The notes under the pieces were generated by a model, which had not been told where the DNA came from, made no database searches, and worked only from the letters and a program-made list of their open reading frames with translations. This document shows positions 12,001 to 23,414 of a DNA stretch of 64,000 nucleotides, piece by piece. A program made the translations under genes and the position numbers. Source of the DNA: Margaritispora aquatica (Eukaryota; Ascomycota; Leotiomycetes; Helotiales; Discinellaceae); assembly GCA_007644065.1 (NCBI GenBank), contig VJWN01000006.1, positions 1,550,001 to 1,614,000 on the forward strand, given 5' to 3'. Numbering within the stretch: the first letter of the stretch is position 1; each line of letters opens with the position of its first letter.

Positions 12001-14174
12001 ATACTATAAGAATTAGTATTCTTTTATCCTTTTTAATAAATATATATATATAATATATATATATTAATAGATAGTAAAAATATATAAGGTATTTAGTAAG
12101 TCCTTTAGTTAGTTAGATATAGATAAGATTCTAATAGACCTTAAAATAAAGTATAAAAGATTATGTTTTCTATCTTTTACTAATAATCTATTATAAATTA
12201 GTCTTATAGTATTACTTATACTTCCTTTCCGAGAGTTTCTTTATTTTTATTATAACCTTTTTATATAATGTTTCTAGATATAATATAGCTTTATTATATA
12301 GATAATCTATTATACTATACTATTTATTAAGTATAGTTTTCTTAGATAGTTTTAGCTTACGTAATAAGTGTGCTTTAAATATAGAGTATCTTACTATATT
12401 AGATATATAGAAACTCGAAGCTGTCTTAAATAGCTAGTATTCTAAGTAGAACTAGCCGTGTTTTATTAGTGTTTAGTTAAATTTAATACTATTATATATT
12501 AATTTTATTATAGATATATTCTAGTAAACCCTTTAATCTATAAACTTTTATAAGCTCGTAATATTTGTATAGAATATAGAGATATATAGTACTTCCGAAA
12601 GATAAATAATTCAACTATTTAGTATACTTTTATATTCTAGAACGTACTAGATTTTTCCTATATCTAATATAAGAATTACTATATCTTTTATAAATAATAC
12701 TTTATTTATTTTTACTTTTTAAAATTTAATAAATCTACTTTAATCGTTATATATATACGTTATTAAGTCTAAATCTAGTATAATACTATCTTAGAGTATA
12801 TAAGTAACTATATTCCCTCTAGTATTAAATATAATATTCTTGTCTATTTTCGGTTAATTAGAGGCTTTATTTTACGAGTTTAGCTAATTAGAAGCTGTTT
12901 TTCGTAAGATTATAAAGGTAAATAGTATCTTTTTACTTTTTAAAACTAATATTTTATTAATATTAGTATTATTGTTTAATGTTTATTATACCTTTTTTAA
13001 TCTTAAATTTTCGAGTTACTTTTTAAAGATATTATTACTAGTAGCTTTATTAACAAATACTTTTATTACTACTTTATTTACCTTCTAGCTTATAGGTTAT
13101 AGAGATTTGTAAATATAGAAGTACTTAGAGTACTAATACTTTTGTTTATATATATATATAAGTACTTTATTCTTTATGTTTTTTCTTTTAAAAATTAGAG
13201 GTATATACTTTAATTAGTTAGTTTCTTCTAATATTAATATACTAAAAGCTTTATACTAATCTCTAGTATTAATTATATAAGTAGTTCTCTTATATCTTCT
13301 TAGACTAGAGAGTAATTCTTTAAATAAAATTTCGTTACTATTAGTAATCTTATATTATTATAAGTTATACTAAGATACGTTAATTAACTATACTATATTA
13401 AGGAAATCGTAGTAAGGCTTATCTCTTATTATATTTAGAAACGTTATTACTACGTAATTATTATATATAGTTTTTTATTTATTAAGCTATATATTAATAT
13501 TTTAACTCTTAGTTAGTTTCGAAAGCTTCTACTAATTAGAGATTAGCTTTTATTCTTTTTCTTTAAGTGTAGGTACGAATCTTACTTATAAAGTATATAG
13601 TATCTAATATACTATATTAATATTAAAAGTATAATATATTATATTAGTATATACTAATACTTAGATTTTTATATATAAGTCTACTAGTACTTCTAACTAT
13701 TTATCGAAGAGCTTAATATCTCTTTAGTAATCCTTTAGTAATATATATAAATAATCCTTTTTTTTTATTAAGTAATATATATACTCTTAGAGAAGGTTAT
13801 ATACTTATATTTATATTAGGAGGTATTACTATAGATAATATATCGTTTAGAGTTAGTCTTTTTAATTTAATTAATATTAAAATCTTTTTAACTTTAAGGT
13901 TATAGTATTTCTAGATATTATACTTAAAGATAGAGGTTCTAATTATCTCGATCTACTTTAACTAATCTTTTAAATCCTTAAGGATTATAGATATTAGTAC
14001 TAATATAGTAAGTTAACGAGAGAATACTACTCTCGAAAACTATTTCTATCTAGATTTTCGCTTAAATATAGCTAAAAATAATATATTTTTAAACGTTCTA
14101 TAACCTTCTTAATAGTAATAATCGCTGTATATTCTGTATCTATAAATAGTTATAATATAAACCGGGATTATAAC
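9089..14174 (-). pseudogene. Degenerate copia gag-pol region
   Basis: No frame is open for more than a few dozen codons. Readable relics on the minus strand are FLYIDNI at about 10230-10258 (the YVDD catalytic box of reverse transcriptase changed by G-to-A mutations), followed about 30 codons later by DFNNLK with a nearby FLGI, as in copia RT. A relic of the RNase H C-terminus (ILANRFTK, about 9330-9355) lies near the 3' end. Protease and integrase should lie to the right, between about 11 and 13.5 kb, but I could not read motifs there with confidence. Confidence 0.85.
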
Positions 14175-14393
14175 TAATAGATAATAGAAGATAAATTATA
14201 TAAAGAAGTAGTAGGTAAAATAGATAGGATTAAAAAGTCTAAAGAGTATCTACTATAGTAGAGAGCTTTATATATATAGATAGATTAACACTTTATAAGG
14301 AATACTCTTATATTATAAAGAATATAGTAAGATTAAGAAGAGAATCAAAATAACCGAATATTATGCATAAAAGCACGTGACCTCTAACTGACA
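14175..14393 (-). repeat. 5' LTR of the copia element
   Basis: 219 bp. On the element strand it begins TGTCAGTTAGAGGTCACGTG. Its outer 30 bp retain CA/TG and are clearly less mutated than the rest. Confidence 0.9.
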
Positions 14394-14398
14394 GTAGT
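14394..14398. repeat. Target site duplication, right copy
   Basis: GTAGT, identical to 8865-8869. Confidence 0.85.
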
Positions 14399-15232
14399 TG
14401 ACTTACTTCCATCCCGACATTCGAATCTCTAGTAGAATCAAATCTGTTCTTATTCGAAAGTCCTAAATTGCCAAGGTTGTGTTAGCAAGTAGTTTCGAGT
14501 GTGGTGTCCGCAGCTCTAGCTACTCTCTGAATGTTTCGTACTTACGACTATTTTCGTCATTAGTGCTTAGCGCATCCGTCTTTCTTTTAAACTTTGAAGA
14601 TGCCTTGCTGTACGCGGAATTGGCAACTTGTACAGATGCGAGACTATCTACAGATTCGTTCTCGTGGAAGCTCGACTGCAGATTTTGGGTAGCTAGCATA
14701 TTTGCTCCGCTAGGATTGTCTGAGTCCTCTGACTTCGTCATTGTAACTTCGTTCAAATTGCATGCGCGCAGATGTTTCGAGATCAGATCTATCAACAGAT
14801 GAGAGATGATCGGACAGAAAAGTGACGGTTAAACGACTATCAACCCCCCAAAACGCGAATTCTCCAATCTGAGTATAGCGCGTTAGATTAATTGATCAAT
14901 GGCTTCGAACTCACATGACTACACGAGCGCGCCACCATCAGGTCTTTATGGATCAGATAGTCAGCGAGTGCACTCTACCAAATATTTCCTGATCTAAACT
15001 TAAGAGGTTTTGTGGTCCTCACCTAGGATATCCGGAGATCAAACCCTACGATCTAAACACCGATGACCCAGAATAGGACATTCTAACTGCAAATATAACT
15101 TCTCTCCTTAACGAATTGTTCTCGGGAGGTGATAATTGTTCTAGAATTTAGCATCGAGAAAATGTCTAGACTTAGGAACAACTATGCTCTCGCTTATTCA
15201 GAGGAGTTCTTGGCGGCCTCAATTCGACTTTT
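14399..15232. other. Spacer between two mobile elements
   Basis: No supported gene. A minus-strand frame at 14520-14795 (91 codons, hydrophilic, Ser/Asn/Lys-rich) has no clear start context or domain. It may be the tail of a decayed gene. Confidence 0.3.
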
Positions 15233-15922
15233 ACCCTACGGAAGCAACTCCGTTATAATTAATAGTGAAGTCCGTTATATTAATCGTTATAATAAATAAC
15301 GCGAATTCTTAAAGGTTATAACGACCTTTACTATTAATTATAACGAACTTCGACTTATTTTACAGCTACTTTTCGGATTTTTATAACGATTCTATTTATA
15401 ACGGCTCTCACTATAAAAAATAATGAATCTTACTATATATTTAAAACCCTACACTACGAATCTATATACTGCCTCTAGGTCTACTACCGACCTACCTTTG
15501 GATCTGCTGGATCTGCTCCTAGCCTACCTATGGATCTACTGTCTGTAAGAGAACGAATTCGAAGGAGAATGAAGAAGGAGAATGAAGAAGAAGAATGAGG
15601 GGAATGAGGGAAATTAAGGGAATAAGGTATTTGCGGTAAGAGGGTGGTAAAATATCGGGGCACGGTCTGTTTTATATTATACGAAGGATCCGGATACGAT
15701 GTCTGTGTATATAGATCTATATAACGAAAGTCGTTATAAAGTATAGTGAGATATATTATAAGACTAGTAGTATAGTGATTCTTACTATTAGTTATAACGA
15801 AGTAAAAATTCACTTATAAACCTTCGTTATATTCGAAACCGATTCACTATGTTTTATAACGAGATCGCTATTGCTTATGGTGATTTTGGTCATAATATAT
15901 GACGAACCTGCTTCCGTAGGGT
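15233..15922. mobile_element. MITE-like non-autonomous DNA element
   Basis: 690 bp bounded by perfect 14-bp inverted repeats (ACCCTACGGAAGCA at 15233-15246 and its reverse complement at 15909-15922). Just inside the left end is a further palindrome: 15 bases at 15252-15266 recur exactly inverted at 15330-15344. The motif CGTTATA or its complement recurs many times along the element. There is no transposase; the ORF at 15484-15813 on the minus strand is low-complexity sequence from a GAAGGAGAAT-type purine repeat at about 15550-15615. No clear target duplication is visible, so the superfamily is open. Confidence 0.7.
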
Positions 15923-17409
15923 TGCAGGCCCTGATGTGTACGAACACGTCCAAGCTGTCTTTGTAGTTCCTACCTAAAGCCTTGTCAATACCTATTATGA
16001 ATTTATGCAGCTTTGTTATTAGCAGATGCCATATTAGATTCACCTCAATCTCGCTCCCGTAGTCTTGGGCTGCTGAGCATCATTTACATTGTTTTCCTTC
16101 ACAATCCAAATCAATTTCGAACAGGTTCTATTTGGAAGTGGCCCATAAAATACCCTTTCCTCATTTTTCACAGGCTCTCCAGTCATATGGAGCTCGATAG
16201 TGTCGAGAAACGTTGGCAACAAGAATACTGCTGCTGGATTCCTTTCAGTTGCAAATCTTGCCGGTGACTTGCAAGCAACAGTTGATCTGACGTTTCATGT
16301 CCGCATTCTTCTCATCAATATTGCTTACTGAGTATGTAATCCCTCAATTTCCTTTACGCAGTTGTGGAAAATGGGAAAGCACTTGAGCTGTTCTTGATAT
16401 TAAATCTTGGCTCGGTGAAGCGAGCACCAAAAGGCTACCAAAGCTAAAGATTTAAAATTCGTCAGAAACACCGAGAGCAACGCCAGAAGATGATGCTGAA
16501 GAATATATCAGTAGACAGAAAGCGAAAGGAAACTTACAGTCTAAGCCTACGACTAACAAGGATTGAGTGCCCAAACCATTCTGAGGCGAATAGATTATGC
16601 CATCGGGTAGCCTGCTGACCGAGCCATGTCTTTTAGCTTGGACTCGGGGCATGAAATTACACTTGCCATAGTTAAGCATTAGAGGGGTTGACAGGCTCAG
16701 CTACCACTGTCACTTGACAATTTCGTTCATTTCAAATGTTCACCTAGGTGTCCATAGCTTGAGTCGTATAACATAATGTTGGAAAGGACAAGCAGCTTTC
16801 AGATTTATGTTGCAGCCCAGACCAAATATCAGAAGATTTAGCCCGGTTCCTCGATATTTATACATCTCTGCTTTTAATCTGCAACTTAGCAGCAGCGCTT
16901 TGAGCTTGTTGCGTATTGTCAGAGACAGGATACCTGCACAGGATGACGCATGAGAATATACGAAATCTTGTAGCAATGCCCTACTTCACGTAACCCGAAC
17001 ACGTTCTCCAGAGGATGACTTGATGGCTTGGATTGGCGATTCTTGCCACTCCAATCAGCTACCGATTTTGATATAATCGGAGACAACTTTCCACTCACTC
17101 GAAGGAAAAGCCGCTACCACACTCGAGTGGAAGCCGTCAGATTAAAAGTCAAGACTGCGCACAACCATATATAAAACTAAAAGAAATTTCCCTAGCTGCT
17201 ACTTCAACTAGAGAAACCGCTTTCGGTGTTAAGGGTGTGTCTAATGATTCACCCACAGTACTCATTTTAAAGTTGGAAGACGCAATGCAAAAGGAACAAG
17301 GTGGAAAAACATCTGATGATTCGAGAGATATTCATGATGATCGCACATATATCAAGGAAGTTATAAGACTGTATCATGGGTATCATATTTTCTTCTGAGA
17401 CCAAGTCGT
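15923..17409. other. Spacer with one startless open frame
   Basis: No supported gene. On the plus strand the frame 17073-17399 stays open for about 109 codons to a TGA and looks coding-like, with mixed charged residues and little bias. It has no proper start and no recognised domain. It could be the last exon of a decayed gene facing HSM3. Confidence 0.35.
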
Positions 17410-18713
17410 CTATGCATAGTCATTAAGCTTGACTAATAGGTCAACCAGCTCAGGTTCAGTCTCGGGATTATTTGCCATAGCTTCCAAGGACTTGTACAGT
17501 GTTGGATCCTCGCCTGCAGTCTTTTTCATCAATGCGCCTAGATAATTCATCGTCGGCTCCGCCAGTTCTGTTACACTCATCATCTCTAGGAGTTCTGCGA
17601 AGAAGTCAATCAAGGTGATATGCATCAGCATATCTTCTTCCTTATCGATCATGGCCACTGATGCGAAGTAGAGAAGCCCGGGCTGTTGCACACCAAAAGC
17701 CTTTTCGATGGCGGGAAAGTGTGAGCGAGTTACGCTTTTGAAGTCAAGTGTTGCAAGCCGTGGAAGCACTCGAAGAAGTCTAGCTTGTGCGAGCGATCTT
17801 TGACGTTCTTCAAGCTGAATAGAGCCAATAGTCTTTGGACTACATAAAGCGAAGATTGATTCGTAAATCTCGCGATCTTGAAAGATTCTTCTCCATAAAA
17901 GTCCTTGGCCAGGTGGCATCCTGGAAGAAATCTGAAGGCCCTTCATCGTCAATTCGAGCTCGGCTGAAGATCTGCGATCGCAATCCACTTCCAGGAGATC
18001 CCCCAAGGCTTTTGTAGCCTTTTCACCAACCTCGACTTGTGGTGTGCTCAGCCATGCTTGGATAAATGCTTTAATCAGACCCTTCATGATTGACAGGATC
18101 GCCTATGTATATTAGTATGGGAGGTTTCTTCGTGACTAAGTGCAAACTACTTACAGTATCACCTGGACTCCGAGCTGCTTTCTCAATCACAGTGATTGCC
18201 AAGATGATGGCTGCCGGAGCAGGTGACTGCAGGGCTTGTATGAGAGCATCCTCGGATGCTAATGTAAGTGCTTGAGTGAATGAGACCGGCTTCAGAAGCT
18301 TGATGGTGAGACTTGCGAGAATAGACGGATCTTGTTGGTAGCTGAGGAGTATTTGAGTAAGATGAGGTAGTAACTTTGGGATTAGTGGTGGGATATTAGT
18401 CTCTGGAAAGTGTTAGTACTTCTGAATTTCTCGTATGGGATTAGAGAAACATGACGAAGAATGAATCCCCCAAAAAATACAAAATGGAGTTACTCTATTT
18501 CCAAGGGATCTTTGTAACTATAAGAGAAGGTAATGGACCATCATCGATCCATCAAAAACTCTCATATGCTTCTAATACTCATGCTTGCTTACCGGTGAGT
18601 TGAAGTTCAACTTCATCGAATAGCTTTGCGTTCAATGGTATCTCCGGATCCTGAACAAGTTTCCGAAGATGATCCTCTAACGCGTCCAAGCCTGCTATTG
18701 GTATTTCGTCCAT
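17410..18713 (-). CDS. HSM3: Hsm3-family proteasome assembly chaperone (PSMD5/S5b-like)
   Basis: Three exons on the minus strand: 18713-18593, 18402-18155 and 18102-17410, giving about 353 aa. The protein is a chain of helical (ARM/HEAT-like) repeats, with segments such as IPKLLPHLTQILLSYQQ and the VGEKATKALGDLLEVDC signature that I associate with fungal HSM3 proteins. In yeast, Hsm3 binds the Rpt1 end of the proteasome base during 19S assembly. It was first named for a mismatch repair phenotype. Donors and acceptors are canonical and all phases fit. It shares a 366-bp divergent promoter with RPC31. Length is slightly below the yeast protein. Confidence 0.85.
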
Positions 18714-19079
18714 ATTTGCTGAAGGTGAAAGGAAGGATTTTTCTGCTGGAAATGGGCACTACAAGGTCCAACCTGCATACTATGATTTAGAGGAGGGGAG
18801 GCTGATGAGGCCGAAGAGGCCTGAGCTAGCCACTTCTGGTAGAGGGGTGCTTTCTGCCGACAAAGTCCGCCCGCCTCATGCATCGTCAAAGTTCCTCGAG
18901 ATTTAAATTTTTGATGGACAAGAGTCACAACCACAGTCATTTCTAACGGCTTATAGGATCCGACTACTGTTTGCATACTGGCGAGAATATAGAAAATCTT
19001 GAGCTCTCTAATTCTTCAGTCTGCGACAACCGCCACATTCAGAATCCCCAAGCAATCGCGTTTGCGACTCTATCGAAAT
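18714..19079. promoter_or_regulatory. Divergent promoter between HSM3 and RPC31
   Basis: 366 bp lie between the two start codons, so both promoters must be here. No single obvious TATA box is visible. Confidence 0.6.
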
Positions 19080-19948
19080 ATGGCTGGACGTGGTCGAGGG
19101 AGAGGTGGGTTTGCTCCAGGACAGTTGAAAGGAGCAACATGGGAGCACGATGCGACAATCAAATTGGAATCTAAGCCCAGTGATCTATTTCCTGTAATTG
19201 CCTACAGTTTCCTATTAGATACTATACTGATGTTGTCTAGCTTCATCCCAATCTGAAGCGACCAGCTCCTCTCAGCGATCGCGAGGAACGACAAGTAAGA
19301 TACTACAGGGAACTTCAGACACAGATCCATCGTGGACCTCTCTTTACGCAGCCTACCAAACGAGATCCAGATGCGCCTGCGAAGACTTTCAGTGAAGACC
19401 AGATCAATCGCCAGTATGGCAGTAACAGACAAGCAGACATGGATCCTTTCAATGGAGTGGAAACATATTCGATGAGATATGCACCAAAGCAGAACGCATT
19501 GCCCAAGCTTTCAGATCGACCTTTCAGTGGGTGTCCAACTTCAGGATAGCAGACGGCGAAGATACTAATTGTTTTCAGTCAAGGAGCTATTCCCCGAGGA
19601 ATTATGGTCTTCATTCGAAAATAAAAATGACTTGGGGGCTCGAAAGACACTCAATGGTATAACTTCGAAGAGGGCACGCCTGGATCCCAACGATAGAACC
19701 GAAGCCATGCTCCAGCGACTGCAATCATTCGAAGACGCAGAAGAAGGTGAAGATGGAGAAGGCGAAGCTCCCCCAGAGGAAGGTACGTTGTGATTGAATT
19801 CTGCACCCTTGAAATTGGCTGATGTGAAGTCTTAGTCGACGATGAATTTGCGGACGAGGACTTGGGCGATGACTACAATGCCGAACAGTACTTTTCAGGC
19901 GGAGACGGTGATGATGACGACGGAGATGATGGACGTGATGACTACTAA
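19080..19948 (+). CDS. RPC31: RNA polymerase III subunit C31 (RPC7 family)
   Basis: Four exons: 19080-19193, 19241-19526, 19579-19782 and 19836-19948, giving about 238 aa. The start MAGRGRGRGGF (Arg/Gly-rich), the LFP...LHP segment across intron 1, the conserved IKELFPEELW segment at the start of exon 3 and the very acidic tail ending GDDGRDDY are typical of C31. This subunit is part of the Pol III-specific initiation trimer and acts in the nucleus on tRNA and 5S genes. Splice sites are canonical and phases match. The overall length is close to that of yeast C31. Confidence 0.88.
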
Positions 19949-20625
19949 TAAATTGTCTTGTTTTGTCTGCTGAGATTTAGCGAGGCGTTGGTGGGATCAA
20001 GTGCAATTTGGGATCTGGACATGCAATCATGGGCAGAAAGTGTGTCTAAACTATGACTCGAGAGGTAATACATCTAGGTCGGTCCACCCATATGGAGTCA
20101 AGGACTTACGTTCGAATAAATCAACCCCACATGTCCATGTAATTGACTCAATATTGTTCTATTTCTTGAGATTTTTTGTACTATTCTCTCAACTAGTTTC
20201 AAATAGCAACTACACGGCATAGTACCTATGAAGATTTGAAGCCAAGTGTGGCCTTCTTCCAACCCGCTGTAAGGAAACAAGGACCCAACCTTTTGATTAT
20301 CAAATTTAATGTCGAATAAGGTAGCATTTGTATAATTTGATTTTTCTTATTTCATTTACTGTTATGGATTTTGCACTTACTTCGGTTTGAATGTCTGGAT
20401 TTTTATTATACTACGTTGCTGCACCTGCATCAGCTTGTTCTTGCTCAATCACTGTTGCGAACAAAACTTCGAGATCTCCCACCTCTCCTTGTTCCTCAAC
20501 GACACTTCACTTTCGCGGAATCAATCACAAATCTCGTCAATGGAGCATGAAGTAGCGAACTTTGAGCATCTCGGCTAATTACACATTACTTACAACACAC
20601 ATCATATCCGTGGTACACAATCAAG
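19949..20625. other. 3'UTR of RPC31 and promoter of the next gene
   Basis: Nothing coding that I can support. Confidence 0.5.
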
Positions 20626-22293
20626 ATGTTGACTCCTCCTCGAAACCAGCCTCTAAACCAGTCATCCTTCCTCAGCAGGAAATCTCTACGTTATCTCCAC
20701 TACAAGGCCATATTACAGTTTCCTGGAATGAATCAGGAGCATGCATTCCACCGCATGATCGAAACACAACGAATCGCAGGCGTGTTCTTCCTAGACGAAG
20801 ATGGGAGAAGATGCATCTTCCGCGGTACCACGAAGCTCGAGAGGAGAGTAGGAATCCGAATCAAAACCGAAGAGAAGCAGTCCAAAGTGTTACGGATGGA
20901 TATGGGCGGGAAGGGTGGTGGTTATGAGTGTTTCACTCTTCAACATACTTCTCAACAAAGAGAGGCGCCAGTACTCTACGGCCCTTTGAGGTTCTCAATA
21001 CCTGATAATTTGGAGTTCCTTATTCGCAAGGATGGAAAGCAGTCTTTATACGCTATTGATTTGGACAACAAGGAGCCTGGTGTTGCTTTAACATTAGCTC
21101 ATCCAAGTGAGAGAAGTTGGAACCTGAATACAAGTCATCCAAGACACTTGCTCAATTTTCCACAAGGTAAGATATTAACTAGCGTAACAGCCGAGATCCA
21201 GTGCTAATCTAGTAAAATTTTTGGTACAGAAATTCTCGCAATGATACTTAAGGAAGTTGTGCTTGATCCTACACACAGGCAACTTGCTCCCGATGTTCTC
21301 ACCGTCAACAGTGACAATATCTTTCAATTCACATGGCCTCACTACAAGGTGAAATCTGGGTTCTTCTCAGTGAATGATCCAAGGTACTGGGATGAAGTCA
21401 ACAGATTTGCCATGAACAAAGACATTAGCACAAGTGTTACCACTCGATGCACAACCAGCTACGACGACCAAGGCTCGTATGTAATTCTTCACCAGGTCAT
21501 GTTACCAGTCATCGACGCAGGATGTCTTCGTACTTGCAAACTATTCCACAACACAGGCAATGCGCAGCTGTATTCTAACAACCTCATCTTCCTCAAAAAT
21601 AGCTACAGAACGAGCCTTGCTACTGATTCCACCAACCTTCAGCTTGTTCCTGATATCTCCGGATCAGAGCCATTTTGGAGAATCTACGATGCCCCCGCAG
21701 TCATACCAAGCTCGGGAGTTGAGAGCGAATACAACACTGAAATTGCACGTGGTCTACAAGATGTAGAGCAAACTGTGCCTTTAATCAATCTTGTTGGCTG
21801 GGTGTATCATGAGACTTTCTTGCGATTCCTCCACACAATTGGGCCACGCAACGCTAAGTTACTTAAGACTTTGACGTTTCGCGGCCATTCCGGCTTTGGC
21901 GTCTTCATGGTAGGGTTCTCATATCAGGACTTTACGAAGCATCTCCGACTCTACGCTAAGTTCATGGCGAAATTCTGCACTGGACTCGAACGTGTCGTCA
22001 TCGAGGTTCAAAATGGCAGAGTTGAAGCTGTACAACCTTCAGGTGTGATCTCCGTAGAGAACGAGCATGCAAGACGTGCTATATTACCCTTGCTCAAGAA
22101 TGAATTCCGAGACATTGAGTCGCTGGTTGAGCTTGTCGTTGTTGACGAGACGGGTAGAGAGCTTTCATGGGGTGACGATGCGGCGAGATGGTTTGTTGAG
22201 AGGAATGAGAGGAAGGCTGTAGCTGTCAGACGGGAGAAGCTGGCGAAGTCGCTCAAGATGTCTTTTGAGCAGGAACTTATTGAGAGAGAATAG
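20626..22293 (+). CDS. Uncharacterised fungal protein, 534 aa
   Basis: Two exons, 20626-21166 and 21230-22293. The intron GTAAGA...ACAG is 63 nt and the phases agree. The protein is soluble, with no signal peptide and no membrane segment. The N-terminal half (about residues 1-180) is rich in short beta-like segments. The C-terminal half contains an LINLVGWVYHETFLRFLHTI stretch and a FRGHSGFGVFMVGF stretch, then ends in a charged helix. The middle-to-end organisation recalls the large families of F-box-like fungal proteins, but I see no F-box. Function unknown. Confidence 0.8.
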
Positions 22294-23414
22294 CGAATCT
22301 ACTAGAGATTTTGGCAGGGTGAAAACCCATGGTGAAACTGTCTTCTACAATTTCTAAGTGGACAAGTTCACATTCTAAAGCCTCCAGCAGCTCATTGCTT
22401 GGCATTTCGCTAATCAAAGAAAGTCGCATATGAGCAAAAATGAAAGCCATTGATCATTTCTTCGGAAGAGAGCAGTTATAGCTATTAATCAGCAAAATAC
22501 AGAAACTCTATGAGAGTGATATTTATTAATAATTATAATTCTAAGAATATTCCCAAGTGAACAGGACTATGGTTGCAAAATGCAAAATCTGTTACTAGCG
22601 ACCCATTAGGTCATGTACTGCAATTAAATACTCGCTATTCCCAGCAGCCCCAGCCGGCACGTTTTCTAGTGACTTGTGACGATATTCAAACTCAGGGCAT
22701 CCAGTGATACTGTAGAGCGGTAAAAGAGAGCCATGCATCGTTCAGATCACTAGAAGCTTGTTATTATCACATCGCGTGGGCCATTTTTCTGATCAATCCG
22801 CCCAGCTTTTCATATGGTTCACATCTGTGCCACTGCTAAAGTATAAATAATTCATGCAATAATGCAAGGCGAGGCAGTTGATTCACAGGAACTGTGTACC
22901 AAAGTTGTGCGCTAGGATGGGCTACGCCGAATGTACATTAATTGCGGGAAGACATTCGTGAAGTTACAACAACCTGAGTTCATCTTCTTAGCTGAGATCT
23001 CTATCAAATTAGTCGTTCATCTTTGCGCAAACTTTTCTACCAAAATCGGCCCACTAATGTGGTTTCATTGTCGAATTCAGCATTGCTCGCTTAGCGAGCT
23101 TGACTCCACCTCTTTTCTAAGGTCAAAATGAAAGCTTCTACTTCTTACCACTTCATCACCGCAGCACCTCAACAACCTCCAGATCGAAGTTTCTCGTCTG
23201 CACAATTCAGATCTCTGCAGCGCAATAGCAGATTGGAAACAGGTGCCTTCGGGGCATACCTACTTCTTCCCCACCCAAGAAGCATCCCCCCTCGCAGGTA
23301 AGAGCTTGAATTATAAATTGTTTCCGCAGATGTTGCGCAGATCTAGTATTTCGAGGGACTAAAAAAAGCTTCATGTTAGATCGTAACTGGCTTCTACCGC
23401 TTCAATACATCAAG
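22294..23414. other. Spacer, no supported gene
   Basis: Short ORFs only. A GTAAGA at about 23299 upstream of the next start could belong to a 5'UTR intron. Confidence 0.4.

Larger units (their letters stand above)
8870..14393 (-). mobile_element. Full-length Ty1/copia LTR retrotransposon, RIP-mutated
   Basis: A 5524-bp element bounded by two 219-bp direct LTRs and a 5-bp GTAGT duplication. Orientation is minus: remnants of the copia reverse transcriptase and RNase H domains read right to left, and a purine-rich tract sits next to the left LTR. The interior is extremely AT-rich and nearly free of CA and TG dinucleotides, the mark of RIP (CpA to TpA). Stop codons are scattered throughout, so no open pol frame remains and the element is dead. 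The boundaries are sharp: flanking DNA on both sides has normal composition. The RT-then-RNase H order reading to the 3' end fits copia, not gypsy. Confidence 0.93.

Noticed and set aside
9089..14174. A gypsy-type or bacterial-like origin for the AT-rich block
   Set aside because: LTR pair, 5-bp duplication, and copia RT/RNase H relics in copia order fit Ty1/copia; AT-richness is explained by RIP.
15484..15813. 109-codon minus-strand ORF in the MITE-like element
   Set aside because: Composed of Ser/Phe/Tyr low-complexity sequence from a purine repeat; no transposase motif.
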